Assembly: GCA_030430565.1 (NCBI GenBank)
Contig: JAUIKS010000014.1
Span: 1-64,000, forward strand
Reading direction: 5' to 3'
From: Polyangia bacterium
Lineage (GTDB): Bacteria > Myxococcota_A > Polyangia > Nannocystales > Nannocystaceae
Length of the DNA stretch: 64,000 nt
The notes beneath the pieces were generated by a model that saw nothing but the letters and a program-made list of their open reading frames with translations, searched no databases and was not told where the DNA came from. Below are positions 25,691 through 38,877 of this stretch, one piece after another (positions within the stretch are counted from its first letter, which is position 1; each line of letters begins with the position of its first letter). Made by a program: the position numbers and the translations under genes.

Positions 25691-25720
25691 GAGGGCCCGA
25701 CGGCGCGGCCGCGGACCCTC
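25691..25720. terminator. Hairpin between convergent genes
   Basis: GAGGGCCCG (25691-25699) pairs with CGGACCCTC (25712-25720) with one mismatch. On the minus strand it is followed by TTCGCAATTTTGAAG, partly T-rich, so it probably ends the (Gly-Asp)n protein gene and may also serve the HAD gene. Confidence 0.55.
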
Positions 25721-25744
25721 TCGCGCGTTGTTTGGCTGTACCGG

Positions 25745-27058
<1,314 letters not shown>

Positions 27059-27530
27059 GAGAGCGTGTGATTCCTCCGAAAGCAGCGTAGAGGAGTCGGT
27101 CGGAATCGTCCATGCGCTCACTCGCGTCTCGCGCAGCGGCGACGGCGATTCGCTCCTGCGCGCAGTGGCGGCGGCTGGGCCGGCGTGGCGAACGTGTGCG
27201 CACATCCTGTGCACACTCGAGGATCACACCGCACGTCCCTCTGTACGGCGTTCCGGCGCGCGGCGCGGCCTCGCCGAGGCGCGGTGAAGCGCGCCGGCGC
27301 GCATCGATGGCCGACCCCTGACACAGACACCCGGGCATCTGGACGCCCGTAGCTGGCTGTGGAGATGTGTCCGTGGCGAATCAGGGCTCCAGGAGGCACC
27401 CGCTGCGCGGTCTCGGCCGGATCTGGGGCGTATCGCCCCCAAAGCCCATATCACCTAGTGCGCGGGGGCTGGCACGTGACTTGCTTTACCAAGGGGTGCG
27501 GCGACACACGTCGCCACCGAGGGAATGACC
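27059..27530. other. Intergenic region, about 470 bp
   Basis: Divergent promoter region between the (Gly-Asp)n lipoprotein and the ECF sigma factor genes. It contains a dyad GTGTGC (27194-27199), 11 nt, GCACAC (27211-27216). No credible gene; the frames here are GC-rich background. Confidence 0.4.
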
Positions 27531-28202
27531 ATGACCGCAATCGCCCGCACCTTCTCCTCGACCTCCATCGATCGCACCCAGTCCCAGACTCGCGCGCGAA
27601 CACCGCTCGAGGCGCTCATGCTTCGATACATCAATGGAGACGATGATCAGGCGTTCGTCGCGTTGTACCGCCGCGTCATGCCCAGCGTCCGTCGTGTTAT
27701 CGCCCGTCGAGTGAGCGGCGCGGCCGTTGTCGACGATCTTGTGCAGGTCGCGTTCATGAAGGCGCACGTCGCACGCGAGCGCTTTGAGCCAGATCGTGTG
27801 CGCACGGACGGGACGGTGGTCGCCTGGTACTGCGCGATCGCCCGCCACGTCGCGCTCGACTACATCCGCAAGGAGTCGCGGCGGCGCCAGCGCGAGGTCC
27901 TGGCCCAGACCCAGGAGCACATGGCCGCCATGCAGATGCCGGATCCGGAGCCGACCGTCGAGACCAAGACGATCGAGCGCGAGCAGAAGGTCGGGATTGT
28001 CCGGCAGGTTCGCGAGGCCGTGGCCCGCTTGCCCGACAACCAGCGTCAGGTGGTCGAGCTGCACAAGTTCCACGGCCTGACCACCGCCGAGACGGCCCGA
28101 CGTCTGCAGATCCGCGGCGGCGCGGTCCGTGTCCGTGCGCACCGCGCCTACAAGGCCCTGGCCCGCTACCTCGCGCCCGAGCGACAGGCCTTCGCCGCCT
28201 GA
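27531..28202 (+). CDS. ECF-type RNA polymerase sigma factor
   Basis: 223 aa. Two in-frame ATGs exist, at 27525 and 27531; GAGGGA abuts the first and is well spaced for the second, so 27531 is chosen. Region 2 spans about residues 35-105 (FVALYRRVMPSVRRVIARRV, VDDLVQVAFMKAHVARERF, WYCAIARHVALDYIRKESRR). Region 4 spans about 155-210 (VREAVARLPDNQRQVVELHK, then LTTAETARRLQIRGGAVRVR). It would direct polymerase to a specific promoter set. No anti-sigma gene is adjacent. The linker between regions 2 and 4 is longer than usual. RecN is encoded downstream, 55 bp away, perhaps only by chance. Confidence 0.9.
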   Translation: MTAIARTFSSTSIDRTQSQTRARTPLEALMLRYINGDDDQAFVALYRRVMPSVRRVIARRVSGAAVVDDLVQVAFMKAHVARERFEPDRVRTDGTVVAWYCAIARHVALDYIRKESRRRQREVLAQTQEHMAAMQMPDPEPTVETKTIEREQKVGIVRQVREAVARLPDNQRQVVELHKFHGLTTAETARRLQIRGGAVRVRAHRAYKALARYLAPERQAFAA

Positions 28203-28257
28203 GCGCGTGCGGGCGGCGGCTCGTGACGCGCTGTGCGATTCGGGCTAGACCCGACGC

Positions 28258-30051
28258 GTGCTCAACTACTTGCACATACGAGGGCTCGCGCTGCTGGACG
28301 ACGTGGCGCTCGAGTTCGAACCCGGGATGAACGTGCTCACCGGCGAGACCGGGGCCGGAAAGTCGATCATCGTCGACGCGCTCACCTTGCTCCGCGGCGC
28401 GCGTGGTCGCGGGAACCTCGTGCGCAGCGGCGCTGACGCGGCCCGGGTTGAGGCCCAGTTCCTGCTCGGTGAGCCCGCCCTCAAGCGCTCCGCCCCCGTG
28501 CTCGACGAGCTCGGCGTGGCCCTCGAGCCCGAGGAGGGCTTGGTGATGACGCGGGTCGTCGGCCGCAGCGGCCGCGGACGCTCGGCGATCCACGCGAGCT
28601 TGGCCACGCTCGGCGTGCTCGAGCGGCTCGGCGAGCAGCTCATCGACATCTGCAGCCAGCACGAACACCACTCGTTGACCCACGTCTCCCGACACCTCGA
28701 GCTGCTCGACGCCTACGCCGGTCTCGAGGCCGAGGTCATCGCCTACGGCGAGGTGTGGGGGCGGTGGCGCGAGAGCGTGCGCGCCCTGGACGAGCTGCGC
28801 GAGCGCGCGTCGCAGGGGGCCGCCCGCGCCGACTACCTCCGCTTCCAGCTCGAGGAGATCGACCGCGTGGGCCCCGAGCCCGGGGAGTACGAGCGGCTGC
28901 GGGCCCGCCTCAGCCTGCTGCGTGACGCCCATCGCTGGGCGAGCTTCGCCCACCAAGCCCAGACGGTGCTCTACGAGGCCGACGACGCGATCGCGGGGCG
29001 GCTGGCCGTGTTGCTCGACGAGGCCGGGCGCGGCGCGGACACCTCCTCGGTGCTGGCCGAGATGCACGAGCAGCTCACGGCCGCGCAGGTCGCCTGCGAG
29101 GAGGCCGCCTCCGCCGCGTCGCGCTTCGCCGGCGAGGTCGAGATCGATCCCGGCGAGCTCGACCTCGCCGAGGAGCGCCTGCACGAGCTCGAGTCGCTGC
29201 GTCGCAAGCACGGCGGCACCGACGAGGAGCTGCTCGCCCACGCCGACGCCATGCGCCGTGAGCTCGAGGAGCTCGAGCACGCCGACGACCACGTCGCGGC
29301 GCTCGAGCAGCGCGAGCGCGAGCTGCGAGAGGCCAGCGCGCGCCTGGCCGACGCCCTGCACGAGCGGCGCGCGGGCGCCAGCCTCGAGCTCGCCGCCGCG
29401 GTCGAGCTCGAGCTCAAGGCGCTGCACATCCCCGGCGCGCGCCTCGAGGTCCAGCTCGAGGCGCAGGAGGGCGGGGCCGGCCTGGGCGCCCGCGGGCGCG
29501 ATCGCGTCGAGTTCCTGTTCTCGGCCAACCCCGGCGAGCCGGTCTCCGCGCTCACGAAGGTCGCCTCGGGCGGAGAGCTCTCGCGCGTGCTCCTGGCCAT
29601 GAAGGGCGTGCTCGCGACGGGCGACCACGTGACGACCTACGTGTTCGACGAGGTCGACTCTGGGGTCGGCGGCGCCGTCGCCGAGGCCATCGGGCGACGG
29701 CTTTACCGCGCGGCCTGTGAGCGTCAGGTGCTCTGCATCACCCATCTCCCGCAGATCGCCGCCTTCGCCGACGCCCACTTCAGGGTTGAGAAACACACCG
29801 CCGGCGGGCGCACGCGAACCTGCGTGACGCGTCTCGACGACGCCGCGCGCGTCGAGGAGCTGGCGCGCATGCTCGGCGGCGCGCGGGTCACCGCGAGCGC
29901 CCGCGAACACGCGGCGCAGCTGCTGGCCGAGGCCAGGAAGCTGCGGCGTCAGGAGCAGCGGGGCGCCAAGAAGCCGGCGGCGAAGAAGCCCAGGCGCAAG
30001 AAGACGACGCGAAAGCGGGCGGACAAGTCGCGCGGCCGCGCGCGCGCCTGA
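28258..30051 (+). CDS. recN: DNA repair ATPase RecN
   Basis: 597 aa from a GTG. An SMC-like ATPase for double-strand break repair. Walker A GETGAGKS at residues 31-38, long coiled-coil middle (about 150-370) with a central loop, ABC signature ASGGELSRVLLAMK, Walker B TYVFDEVDSGVGG and the HLPQIAAFAD D-loop/switch region. RecN usually loads cohesin-like onto RecA-bound DNA. Length matches the family except for a Lys/Arg-rich tail of about 35 residues (RRQEQRGAKKPAAKKPRRKK and on), which may add DNA binding and is unusual. Cytosolic. No SOS box was recognised upstream. Confidence 0.97.
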   Translation: MLNYLHIRGLALLDDVALEFEPGMNVLTGETGAGKSIIVDALTLLRGARGRGNLVRSGADAARVEAQFLLGEPALKRSAPVLDELGVALEPEEGLVMTRVVGRSGRGRSAIHASLATLGVLERLGEQLIDICSQHEHHSLTHVSRHLELLDAYAGLEAEVIAYGEVWGRWRESVRALDELRERASQGAARADYLRFQLEEIDRVGPEPGEYERLRARLSLLRDAHRWASFAHQAQTVLYEADDAIAGRLAVLLDEAGRGADTSSVLAEMHEQLTAAQVACEEAASAASRFAGEVEIDPGELDLAEERLHELESLRRKHGGTDEELLAHADAMRRELEELEHADDHVAALEQRERELREASARLADALHERRAGASLELAAAVELELKALHIPGARLEVQLEAQEGGAGLGARGRDRVEFLFSANPGEPVSALTKVASGGELSRVLLAMKGVLATGDHVTTYVFDEVDSGVGGAVAEAIGRRLYRAACERQVLCITHLPQIAAFADAHFRVEKHTAGGRTRTCVTRLDDAARVEELARMLGGARVTASAREHAAQLLAEARKLRRQEQRGAKKPAAKKPRRKKTTRKRADKSRGRARA

Positions 30052-30199
30052 GCGCCCGCGAGCTCGGTGCATATACGCGTCGCCCGGGGCCGCGCCGCGG
30101 GGCGCCCGGCTCGCCGCTCGCCTGACGCCCGCGATCGCGCCAGGCTGTAGATGGCCTTTCCAACATGCACGATAGCGCCGGTGATAACCTCGGCAGCAG

Positions 30200-32974
30200 G
30201 TGCGCTCTCACTCCAGCGACGGCGCCGCGACGGTCGTCGACGGCTCGGGGCCGCTCGGCGACAGCGCGGGCTCGTCCCCGCGCGCGCTGCCGAAGAGCGT
30301 ACGCGTCGGGCGCTACACGATCCTGACGAAGCTCGGCGCGGGCGGGATGGGCGTGGTCTACAGCGCCTACGACGACACGCTCGATCGCAAGGTCGCCATC
30401 AAGCTGCTCCGCGCCGACCGCGATCCCGAGCGCGATCGCATGCGCCGAGAGGCGCAGGCGCTCGCGCGGCTCTCCGACCCCCACGTCGTCCAGATCTACG
30501 AGGTCGGGGAGCACTTCGGCGCGATGTTCGTGGCCATGGAGTACATCGCCGGACAGAACCTGCGCCAGTGGCTTCGGGCGCAGGCGCGTCCGTGGCCCGA
30601 GGTCGTGCGGATGTTCCGTCAAGCCGGCGCTGGGCTGCTCGCGGCGCACGGCGTCGGCCTCGTGCATCGCGACTTTAAACCAGACAACGTGATGGTCGGG
30701 GATGACGGGCGCGCGCGCGTGCTCGACTTCGGGCTCGCGCGTTCGCTCGACGCCGTGGAGGCGGACGCGACGGCCCAGGCCGCGGCCCTGGAGGAAGACT
30801 CGCTCGAGAGCACCCTGGAGAACCGCGCCCTGAGCACCGCGCTGACCTCTCCGGGCACGCTGCTCGGGACGCCGCCGTACATGTCGCCAGAGCAGATCTT
30901 GGGGACCTCGGTCACCGCGCTGAGCGACCAATTCAGCTTCTGCGTCGCGTTGTACGAGGCGCTGTATCGCCAGCGCCCGTTTCAGGGGCGGACCCGTCAC
31001 GCGCTCGAGCGGGCCATCGCCCACGGGCCGCTCCCAGACCCGCCCGCCGGCGCGGACGTGCCGAGCTGGCTGCGCCGCGTCGTCGCCCGCGGCCTTTCGA
31101 AGCGGCCCGGCGAGCGCTGGCCGTCGATGGCCGAGCTGCTCGAGGCGCTCGCGCAGGATCCCGCGCGCGCGCGTCGACGACGGCTCGGCGCGGTGGCGGT
31201 CGCGCTCGGCCTGATCGCGGCGGGTGCATCCGTCGCGCTCTACAGCGGGGGCGACTCGCCCTGCGCCGGCGCGGACGCGACGCTCGCGGAGGTGTGGAGC
31301 GACGCGTCACGCGACGCGGTCGTCGCCTCGCTCGCGGCGACAGGGACGGAGTACAGCGATCGCGCGGCGCGGCAGGTCGCCGAGCGGCTCGACGAATACG
31401 TCGACGAGTGGGCGAGGCTGCGCGCCGAGGGCTGCCAGGCCCATCTCGACGGGCAGCGCTCGGACACGCTGTGGGATCGTCAGGTCTCTTGCTTCGCGCG
31501 GCGTCGCGTCGACCTCGCCGCGCTGATCGAGGTGCTCCAAGACGCCGACGAGCAGGTGGCTCGCCGGGCGATCACGGCGGCCCGCGGGCTCCCAGCGCTC
31601 TCGCGCTGCGCGGACCTCGGGCGGCTCACCGCCGAGATCCCGCCGCCTCCCGAGGGGCAGCTCGCGGAGGTTGAGCGCGTGCGAGATCAGATCAGCAAGA
31701 TCCGCGCGCTCGACAAGACAGGGCGCTACGAGCAGGCGCGTACGCTCGCGCGCGAGGCGGCCCTGCGCGCCGAGGAGCTCGGCTACACCCGGCTGCGCGC
31801 AGAGACGCTGTTTCAGCGCGGCGGGATCGAGGAGCGGCTCTCAAACTACGACGACGCGGAGCGAACGCTCCAGGACGCGTACCTCCTCGCCGAGGAGGCG
31901 CGCGACGACGGGCTCGCCGTCGACGCCGCGGCGCTGCTCGTGTTCGTCACCGGGTACGGCAACAACTCGATCGAGGCCGGCCTGCTGTGGGGTCGACACG
32001 CGCGCGCCAAGCTGGCGCGCATCGGCGGCGAGGACGACGACACGCGCGTCGTGCTGCTCAGCCACGAGGGCACGCTGCTCAGCGAGCGCGGACGCTACGC
32101 GGAGGCCGAGGCCAAGTTCCTCGAGGCGCTCCCGATCCTCGCGCGCAAGGGCGAGGTCGAGGAGATCTCGGTGCTCGCCAACCTCGCGATCGCGCAGAGC
32201 CGGCAGCGACGTCACGAGGAGGCGCTCGAGAACTTCCGCCGGCTCCACGAGATCGTGCGCGAGAATTTTGGGCCCTATCACCCCGAGTCGATCATGGCGT
32301 CGCTGAACCTCGCGCACGCGCTGAACATCAACGGGGACAACGACGAGGCGCGCCGGCTGCTCGAGGGGGCCCTCGAGCGCGCGCCGGTGAGCCTCGGCCC
32401 GGAGCACGCGACGATCGCGAATATGTGGAGCGCGCTCGCCAAGATCCAGCACGAGGAGCGCGAGCTCAGCGCGGCGCTTAAGTCGGTCGAGCACGCGCTC
32501 ACGATCGGCGTCGCGGCGGTCGGGCCCGACAACCGCCGCGTCGCCAGCTACCTGGTCCGCAAGGGCGAGATCCTCGAGTCGCGCGGCGAGCTCGACGCGT
32601 CGGCGGGCGCCTACGAGGGCGCGCTCACGATTTTTCAGCGGCTCTACCCGGACGGGCACCCGCTCCTCGGCGAGACGCACCGGCTGATCGCCGAGCTCGC
32701 GCTCGAGCGCGGGGAGCCAGAGACGGCGCGCCGGAGCGCCGAGGAGGCGCTACGCATGATGCGAGCGGCGCGCGTGGATGAAGAAGACGTCGCCAAGTGC
32801 CAACACGCGCTCGCGTCGGCGCTCTGGGCTGAGGGCCGCGAGCTCGCGCGGGCGGACGAGCTGTCCGCCGCGGCCGCGCGGACCCTGTGCGCGGCGCCGG
32901 ACCGCGCGGGCTGCGAGGCGGTTCAGCGCGCGCGCTCGAAGCACGGGCTCCCTGCGGCGCGCGCGGCCGGGTAG
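30200..32974 (+). CDS. Membrane Ser/Thr kinase with C-terminal TPR array
   Basis: 924 aa from a GTG. Kinase domain at about 38-330: LGAGGMGVVYSAYD, AIKLL with the catalytic Lys, HRDFKPDN, DFGLARSL and MSPEQILG. A membrane helix at about 335-355 (LGAVAVALGLIAAGASVALY) is followed by a Cys-bearing extracytoplasmic segment (CAGADATLAEVWSDASRDAV) and a long TPR array (ARTLAREAALRAEELGYTRL, LANLAIAQSRQRRHEEALEN, SLNLAHALNINGDNDEARRL). It has the same layout as the kinase interrupted at 15928, so the two are paralogues and this one shows the expected intact form. Such kinases phosphorylate proteins in response to envelope or intracellular signals. Partners are unknown. Confidence 0.93.
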   Translation: MRSHSSDGAATVVDGSGPLGDSAGSSPRALPKSVRVGRYTILTKLGAGGMGVVYSAYDDTLDRKVAIKLLRADRDPERDRMRREAQALARLSDPHVVQIYEVGEHFGAMFVAMEYIAGQNLRQWLRAQARPWPEVVRMFRQAGAGLLAAHGVGLVHRDFKPDNVMVGDDGRARVLDFGLARSLDAVEADATAQAAALEEDSLESTLENRALSTALTSPGTLLGTPPYMSPEQILGTSVTALSDQFSFCVALYEALYRQRPFQGRTRHALERAIAHGPLPDPPAGADVPSWLRRVVARGLSKRPGERWPSMAELLEALAQDPARARRRRLGAVAVALGLIAAGASVALYSGGDSPCAGADATLAEVWSDASRDAVVASLAATGTEYSDRAARQVAERLDEYVDEWARLRAEGCQAHLDGQRSDTLWDRQVSCFARRRVDLAALIEVLQDADEQVARRAITAARGLPALSRCADLGRLTAEIPPPPEGQLAEVERVRDQISKIRALDKTGRYEQARTLAREAALRAEELGYTRLRAETLFQRGGIEERLSNYDDAERTLQDAYLLAEEARDDGLAVDAAALLVFVTGYGNNSIEAGLLWGRHARAKLARIGGEDDDTRVVLLSHEGTLLSERGRYAEAEAKFLEALPILARKGEVEEISVLANLAIAQSRQRRHEEALENFRRLHEIVRENFGPYHPESIMASLNLAHALNINGDNDEARRLLEGALERAPVSLGPEHATIANMWSALAKIQHEERELSAALKSVEHALTIGVAAVGPDNRRVASYLVRKGEILESRGELDASAGAYEGALTIFQRLYPDGHPLLGETHRLIAELALERGEPETARRSAEEALRMMRAARVDEEDVAKCQHALASALWAEGRELARADELSAAAARTLCAAPDRAGCEAVQRARSKHGLPAARAAG

Positions 32975-33037
32975 CCCCGCGAGCGCCGCTCGCCGTCTGT
33001 TGCTCGGCGCGGCTCGGCTGTGGCACCCTGAACCGCG

Positions 33038-34012
33038 ATGACCGCGGAAGAACGCTCGCTGCACGCGGCTGTCACCGCGCACATGCTCCTCGAGACATGG
33101 GCGATCGGGGCCGCGCTCGTCGGCTCGGCGCTCGCGCTGCTCGGCCCCAGCCTCGAGGGCGACGCGCTCGCGCGCCTCGGCCTCGGCCTCGTCGTCGCGC
33201 TCGAGGGCTGCTGGCTGCATCGCCTCTACACCAGCGGGCACGAGGCCGTGCACCTCAAGCTCGCGCCCGCGCGCCGCTGGCTCAACGACCTCATCGGCCA
33301 GCTGCTGCTGCTGCCGCTCGCGGTGCCGATGCCCGTCTACCGCAAGATCCACGCCTTTCATCACGGGCGGAACCGTCGCGACTACGAGTCCGCCGCGATC
33401 GACACCTTCGTCACCGCGCGACCCGACAGCCCGCTGCGGCGCGCGTGGTTTCACGCGCTGTGGTACCTCGGCGTGTTCGCCGGCGGCTTCTTCATCCACG
33501 GCGTGGTCTCGATCCTGCTGTTCGTCTGCCTGCCGCTTCGGCTCGCGCGTCGCGTCTCGCCGGCCTTCAAGGGCTGGCGCCGGCGTGATCAGCTCGTCTC
33601 GCTGGGCTGCGTCGCGCTCGGCGTCGGGCTCCACGTCGCGATCGCGCGGCGCTGCGGCGGCGCCGTCTACATGGCCGTGCTGGGCGCGCCGACGCTGGTG
33701 TTCGCCTGGGTCTACTCGCTGCTCGTCTACATCTATCACTACCGCACCAGCTACGGGCCCAAGGTCCGCTACAACGTGCGCTCGCTGCGTCGCCACTGGC
33801 TGCTCTCGTGGTGGCTGCTCAACTTCAACGAGCACGTCACCCACCACGGCGACCCGAGCCTGCCGTGGTACCGCCTCGCCGCGGAGCGCCGCGAGCTCCC
33901 CGACAGCCACGCCGGCAACCAGGACGTCTGGACCGTCGGCGCGGCGATCCGCAACCTCCTGCGCGGCCCCGTGATCGTCGCGCCGGGAGCCCAGCCCGAG
34001 GTGCCGCGATGA
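33038..34012 (+). CDS. Membrane fatty acid desaturase family protein
   Basis: 324 aa. Three His boxes of the family: GHEAVH (HX3H) near residue 68, HAFHH (HX2HH) near 106 and HVTHH (HX2HH) near 268. The predicted topology has four or more membrane helices (AIGAALVGSALALLGPSL, LIGQLLLLPLAVPMPV, GVFAGGFFIHGVVSILLFVC, LGAPTLVFAWVYSLLVYIYH). The enzyme would insert a double bond or a hydroxyl into a lipid acyl chain using oxygen and di-iron. The stop overlaps the start of the GNAT gene (ATGA), so the two are co-translated and probably work on the same product. Confidence 0.9.
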   Translation: MTAEERSLHAAVTAHMLLETWAIGAALVGSALALLGPSLEGDALARLGLGLVVALEGCWLHRLYTSGHEAVHLKLAPARRWLNDLIGQLLLLPLAVPMPVYRKIHAFHHGRNRRDYESAAIDTFVTARPDSPLRRAWFHALWYLGVFAGGFFIHGVVSILLFVCLPLRLARRVSPAFKGWRRRDQLVSLGCVALGVGLHVAIARRCGGAVYMAVLGAPTLVFAWVYSLLVYIYHYRTSYGPKVRYNVRSLRRHWLLSWWLLNFNEHVTHHGDPSLPWYRLAAERRELPDSHAGNQDVWTVGAAIRNLLRGPVIVAPGAQPEVPR

Positions 34013-34719
34013 GCCACGACAGCGACCCGCTCCCGCGCCGTGAGCTCGCGCGCGACCGCTTCCGCCTGCGCGTCGCCAGCGAGGCCGCGGATCTAGAAGC
34101 TGTCCTCGAGGTCAAGCGCGCGCTCGCGATGCCGACGCGTCCCGGCGAGACCGCGACCGGCGGCTTCATCCTCGGGGCCGAGCGCGAGGCCTACCGCCAG
34201 CTGATCACCGGCGGCTGCGTCGAGCTGCTCGAGCTCGAGGGCCGCGTGGTCGGCTACGCCGTCACCCTGCCGGATCCGATCCTGCGCGCCTCCGACATCT
34301 GGCGTCGGCGCGAGTCGATCGCCTGGGCCCCGGGCTTCGACCCCCAGCCCCTCGAGCCCGAGCCGATCGCCTATTTTGATCAGCTCGCCGTCCTGCCCGG
34401 GATTCACGTGCGAGCCTACGGCGCGGTGCTCGGGCTGCGCGCGCTCGCCCGGCTGTTCAGCGCTGGGCACCGCCACGTGCTCACCACGACGCTGCGCGCG
34501 CCCGTCCGCAACGCGGCCGCGCACGCCTACCTGCGCCGCGTCGGCGCCTGCCTGGTGGGACAGATCGAGGAGCGCTACGAGGGCGTCGGCGAGGTCGTCT
34601 CGGACATCTATCACCTCGAGCGCGCGCGCTTCTCAGAGCGCCTCGCCCGCTACCGCGCCGCCCCGCCGCGGGTCGCGGGCCTGGCCGCGCGCGCCGTCGC
34701 GGGCACCTCCTTCGCGTGA
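34009..34719 (+). CDS. GNAT-like acyltransferase
   Basis: 236 aa from the ATG at 34009, overlapping the desaturase stop by 4 bp. Core features of the GNAT fold: FRLRVASEAADLEAVLEVKR, GGCVELLELEGRVVGYAVTL (beta-4), and AYFDQLAVLPGIHVRAYGAV, where a P-loop-like acyl-CoA site would be expected but the usual Q/RxxGxG/A is altered (GIHVRAYGA). The second half (HAYLRRVGACLVGQIEERYE) fits the final strands. It may acylate a lipid or amine produced with the desaturase, or be an N-acyltransferase; this is inferred from coupling only. Cytosolic. Confidence 0.7.
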   Translation: MSHDSDPLPRRELARDRFRLRVASEAADLEAVLEVKRALAMPTRPGETATGGFILGAEREAYRQLITGGCVELLELEGRVVGYAVTLPDPILRASDIWRRRESIAWAPGFDPQPLEPEPIAYFDQLAVLPGIHVRAYGAVLGLRALARLFSAGHRHVLTTTLRAPVRNAAAHAYLRRVGACLVGQIEERYEGVGEVVSDIYHLERARFSERLARYRAAPPRVAGLAARAVAGTSFA

Positions 34720-34734
34720 GCGCCTCCTAGCTAG

Positions 34735-36381
<1,647 letters not shown>

Positions 36382-36390
36382 CTCGTCGCC

Positions 36391-37352
36391 TCAGCCGCGC
36401 CCGAGCCGACGCGCGACCCATCGGCCCGCGCGCGTCAGCTCCTCGTGGCGCCACAGGCAGAAGTAGAAGCTCATGCTGATCGGCGAGAACGGCCCGACCT
36501 CGAACAGCAGCCAGATCCCGAGGTGCAGGCACATGCCGACGACGAAGAACGGGATCCGCAGATCGACGCGGTTGAACAGCGCGCGCGCGCGGCCCGGGCG
36601 GTCACGGGTCGCGCGGAAGTAGAACACGAGCAGCAGCAGCGGCGAGAGCACCTCGAAGCACCACGCGACCAAGGTGCCGAGCTGCGTCAGCGGGTACACC
36701 CAGGCGACCCACGCGGTCTCGAAGCGGCGGAACACCGCGTCCTGCAGCGCCCAGTACAGCGCCGAGTAGCCGCCCGTGGGCATCCAGGTCGCGCCCAGCT
36801 TGTGCAGCCCGGTCGCGCCGTACATCACCACCATCTGCAGCACGGCGAGGTAGCGGGGGAAGGCCGGCACCGGCGTCTCGCTCGTCCACCGGCCCGTGCG
36901 GAGTCGACAGTCGAGCGAGAGCGTGCGGTTGCAGTCGGCGAGGAACAGCAGCCACAGCGCGTTGATCGTCAGCTGGTCGAAGCCGCCGGAGGCCGGGCCC
37001 ATCAGCGAGGTCAGGCTCAGCAGGAGCTGGGCCGCGATCAGCTTTGGCAGGCGACCCCCGAGCCCCAGCGTCACGAGCGCGCCGGTGACGGCCGTCATCC
37101 ACACGAAGCCGTGGGCCGCCGCCGGCGTCGCGCCGCCGAACAGGCTTAAGAGCCAGTTTGGACGCAGCGGCAGCAGCCCGCCGTAGCGCGCGTCGACCCA
37201 GATCAGGTCGATGATGTCGGCGTGCAGCACGAGCGCGACGTTGAGCAGCAGGCTGAGGCCGACGCCGATCCGAAACAGCGCGAGCGCGGTGCCGGGCTCG
37301 CGCGTCGCCATCTGCCGCGCCCAGCGGCGCCACAGCCCTGGTCGCTTTGGGC

Positions 37353-37356
<4 letters not shown>
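36391..37356 (-). CDS. HTTM-domain membrane protein
   Basis: 321 aa from a GTG at 37356 that overlaps the stop of the upstream gene (GTGA). It has about six to eight membrane helices and the hallmark segments of HTTM (horizontally transferred transmembrane) proteins, related to vitamin K-dependent carboxylase: ATREPGTALALFRIGVGLSL near the N-terminus, LTINALWLLFLADCNRTLSL, GATGLHKLGATWMPTGGYSA, and VDLRIPFFVVGMCLHLGIWL. Bacterial HTTM proteins often lack the soluble carboxylase half, as here. The role is unknown; a lipid or electron-carrier related membrane activity is speculated for the family. It is coupled to the partner gene upstream. Confidence 0.85.
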
Positions 37357-38243
<887 letters not shown>

Positions 38244-38367
38244 CGAGTACCCTCCGGCCGCTCTCCGCCCGAAGGTCATCCTCGTTTCGAATTTCGTCTC
38301 GACTCTCGTTTCGGATCTTCGTCTCGACCCCTCGAACCTCGGCCCGGGAGCGAGAAGGCAGCGAGCC

Positions 38368-38730
38368 GTGGAGATATTCAAGGAATTCACGTTTGAGGCC
38401 GCCCATCGGCTCCCCAACGTCCCCGAGGGGCACAAGTGTGCGCGTCTACACGGGCACTCCTACCGCGTCGCGCTGCACGTGCGCGGCCCGGTCGGGGCCG
38501 AGAGCGGCTGGGTCCAGGACTTCGCCGATCTCAAGCGAGCCTGGAGGCCGATGCACGAGCTGCTCGACCACCGCTACCTCAACGAGATCGAGGGCCTCGA
38601 GAACCCGACGAGCGAGGTGCTCGCGCGCTGGATCTGGGCGCGCGTGCGTCCGCAGCTCCCCGGGCTCTGTCAGATCGTCGTCCGCGAGACCTGCACCTCC
38701 GGCTGCATCTACCGCGGCGACGAGGGCTGA
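38368..38730 (+). CDS. queD: 6-carboxy-5,6,7,8-tetrahydropterin synthase QueD
   Basis: 120 aa from the GTG at 38368 (AAGG about 10 nt upstream). Small 6-pyruvoyl-tetrahydropterin synthase-family enzyme of queuosine/7-deazaguanine synthesis. Zinc ligands and active-site residues are visible: FEAAHRL (His), HKCARLHGHSYRV (Cys, two His), LLDHRYLN (Asp-His) and VVRETCTSGCIYRG (Glu). Length is typical. No queC or queE gene is in the window, so the pathway is completed elsewhere. It is divergent from the HTTM partner gene. Cytosolic. Confidence 0.92.
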   Translation: MEIFKEFTFEAAHRLPNVPEGHKCARLHGHSYRVALHVRGPVGAESGWVQDFADLKRAWRPMHELLDHRYLNEIEGLENPTSEVLARWIWARVRPQLPGLCQIVVRETCTSGCIYRGDEG

Positions 38731-38877
38731 GCGGCCCCGAGCGTTGACCGCCTTCGTATCGTCGTGACTTGAAGGACAGGTTTCCGTCAGCGAGCCGCGC
38801 GAGCGCGCTGTCCTGGCCGGTTGTGTGGGCCGTTCCCGACGCTCGCGGTGCGTGAGCAGCGGGACATGTACTGGGGT

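Noticed and set aside
27754..30072. 772-codon minus-strand open frame opposite the sigma factor and recN
   Set aside because: A shadow of recN; the plus strand has a full Walker A, signature and Walker B set.
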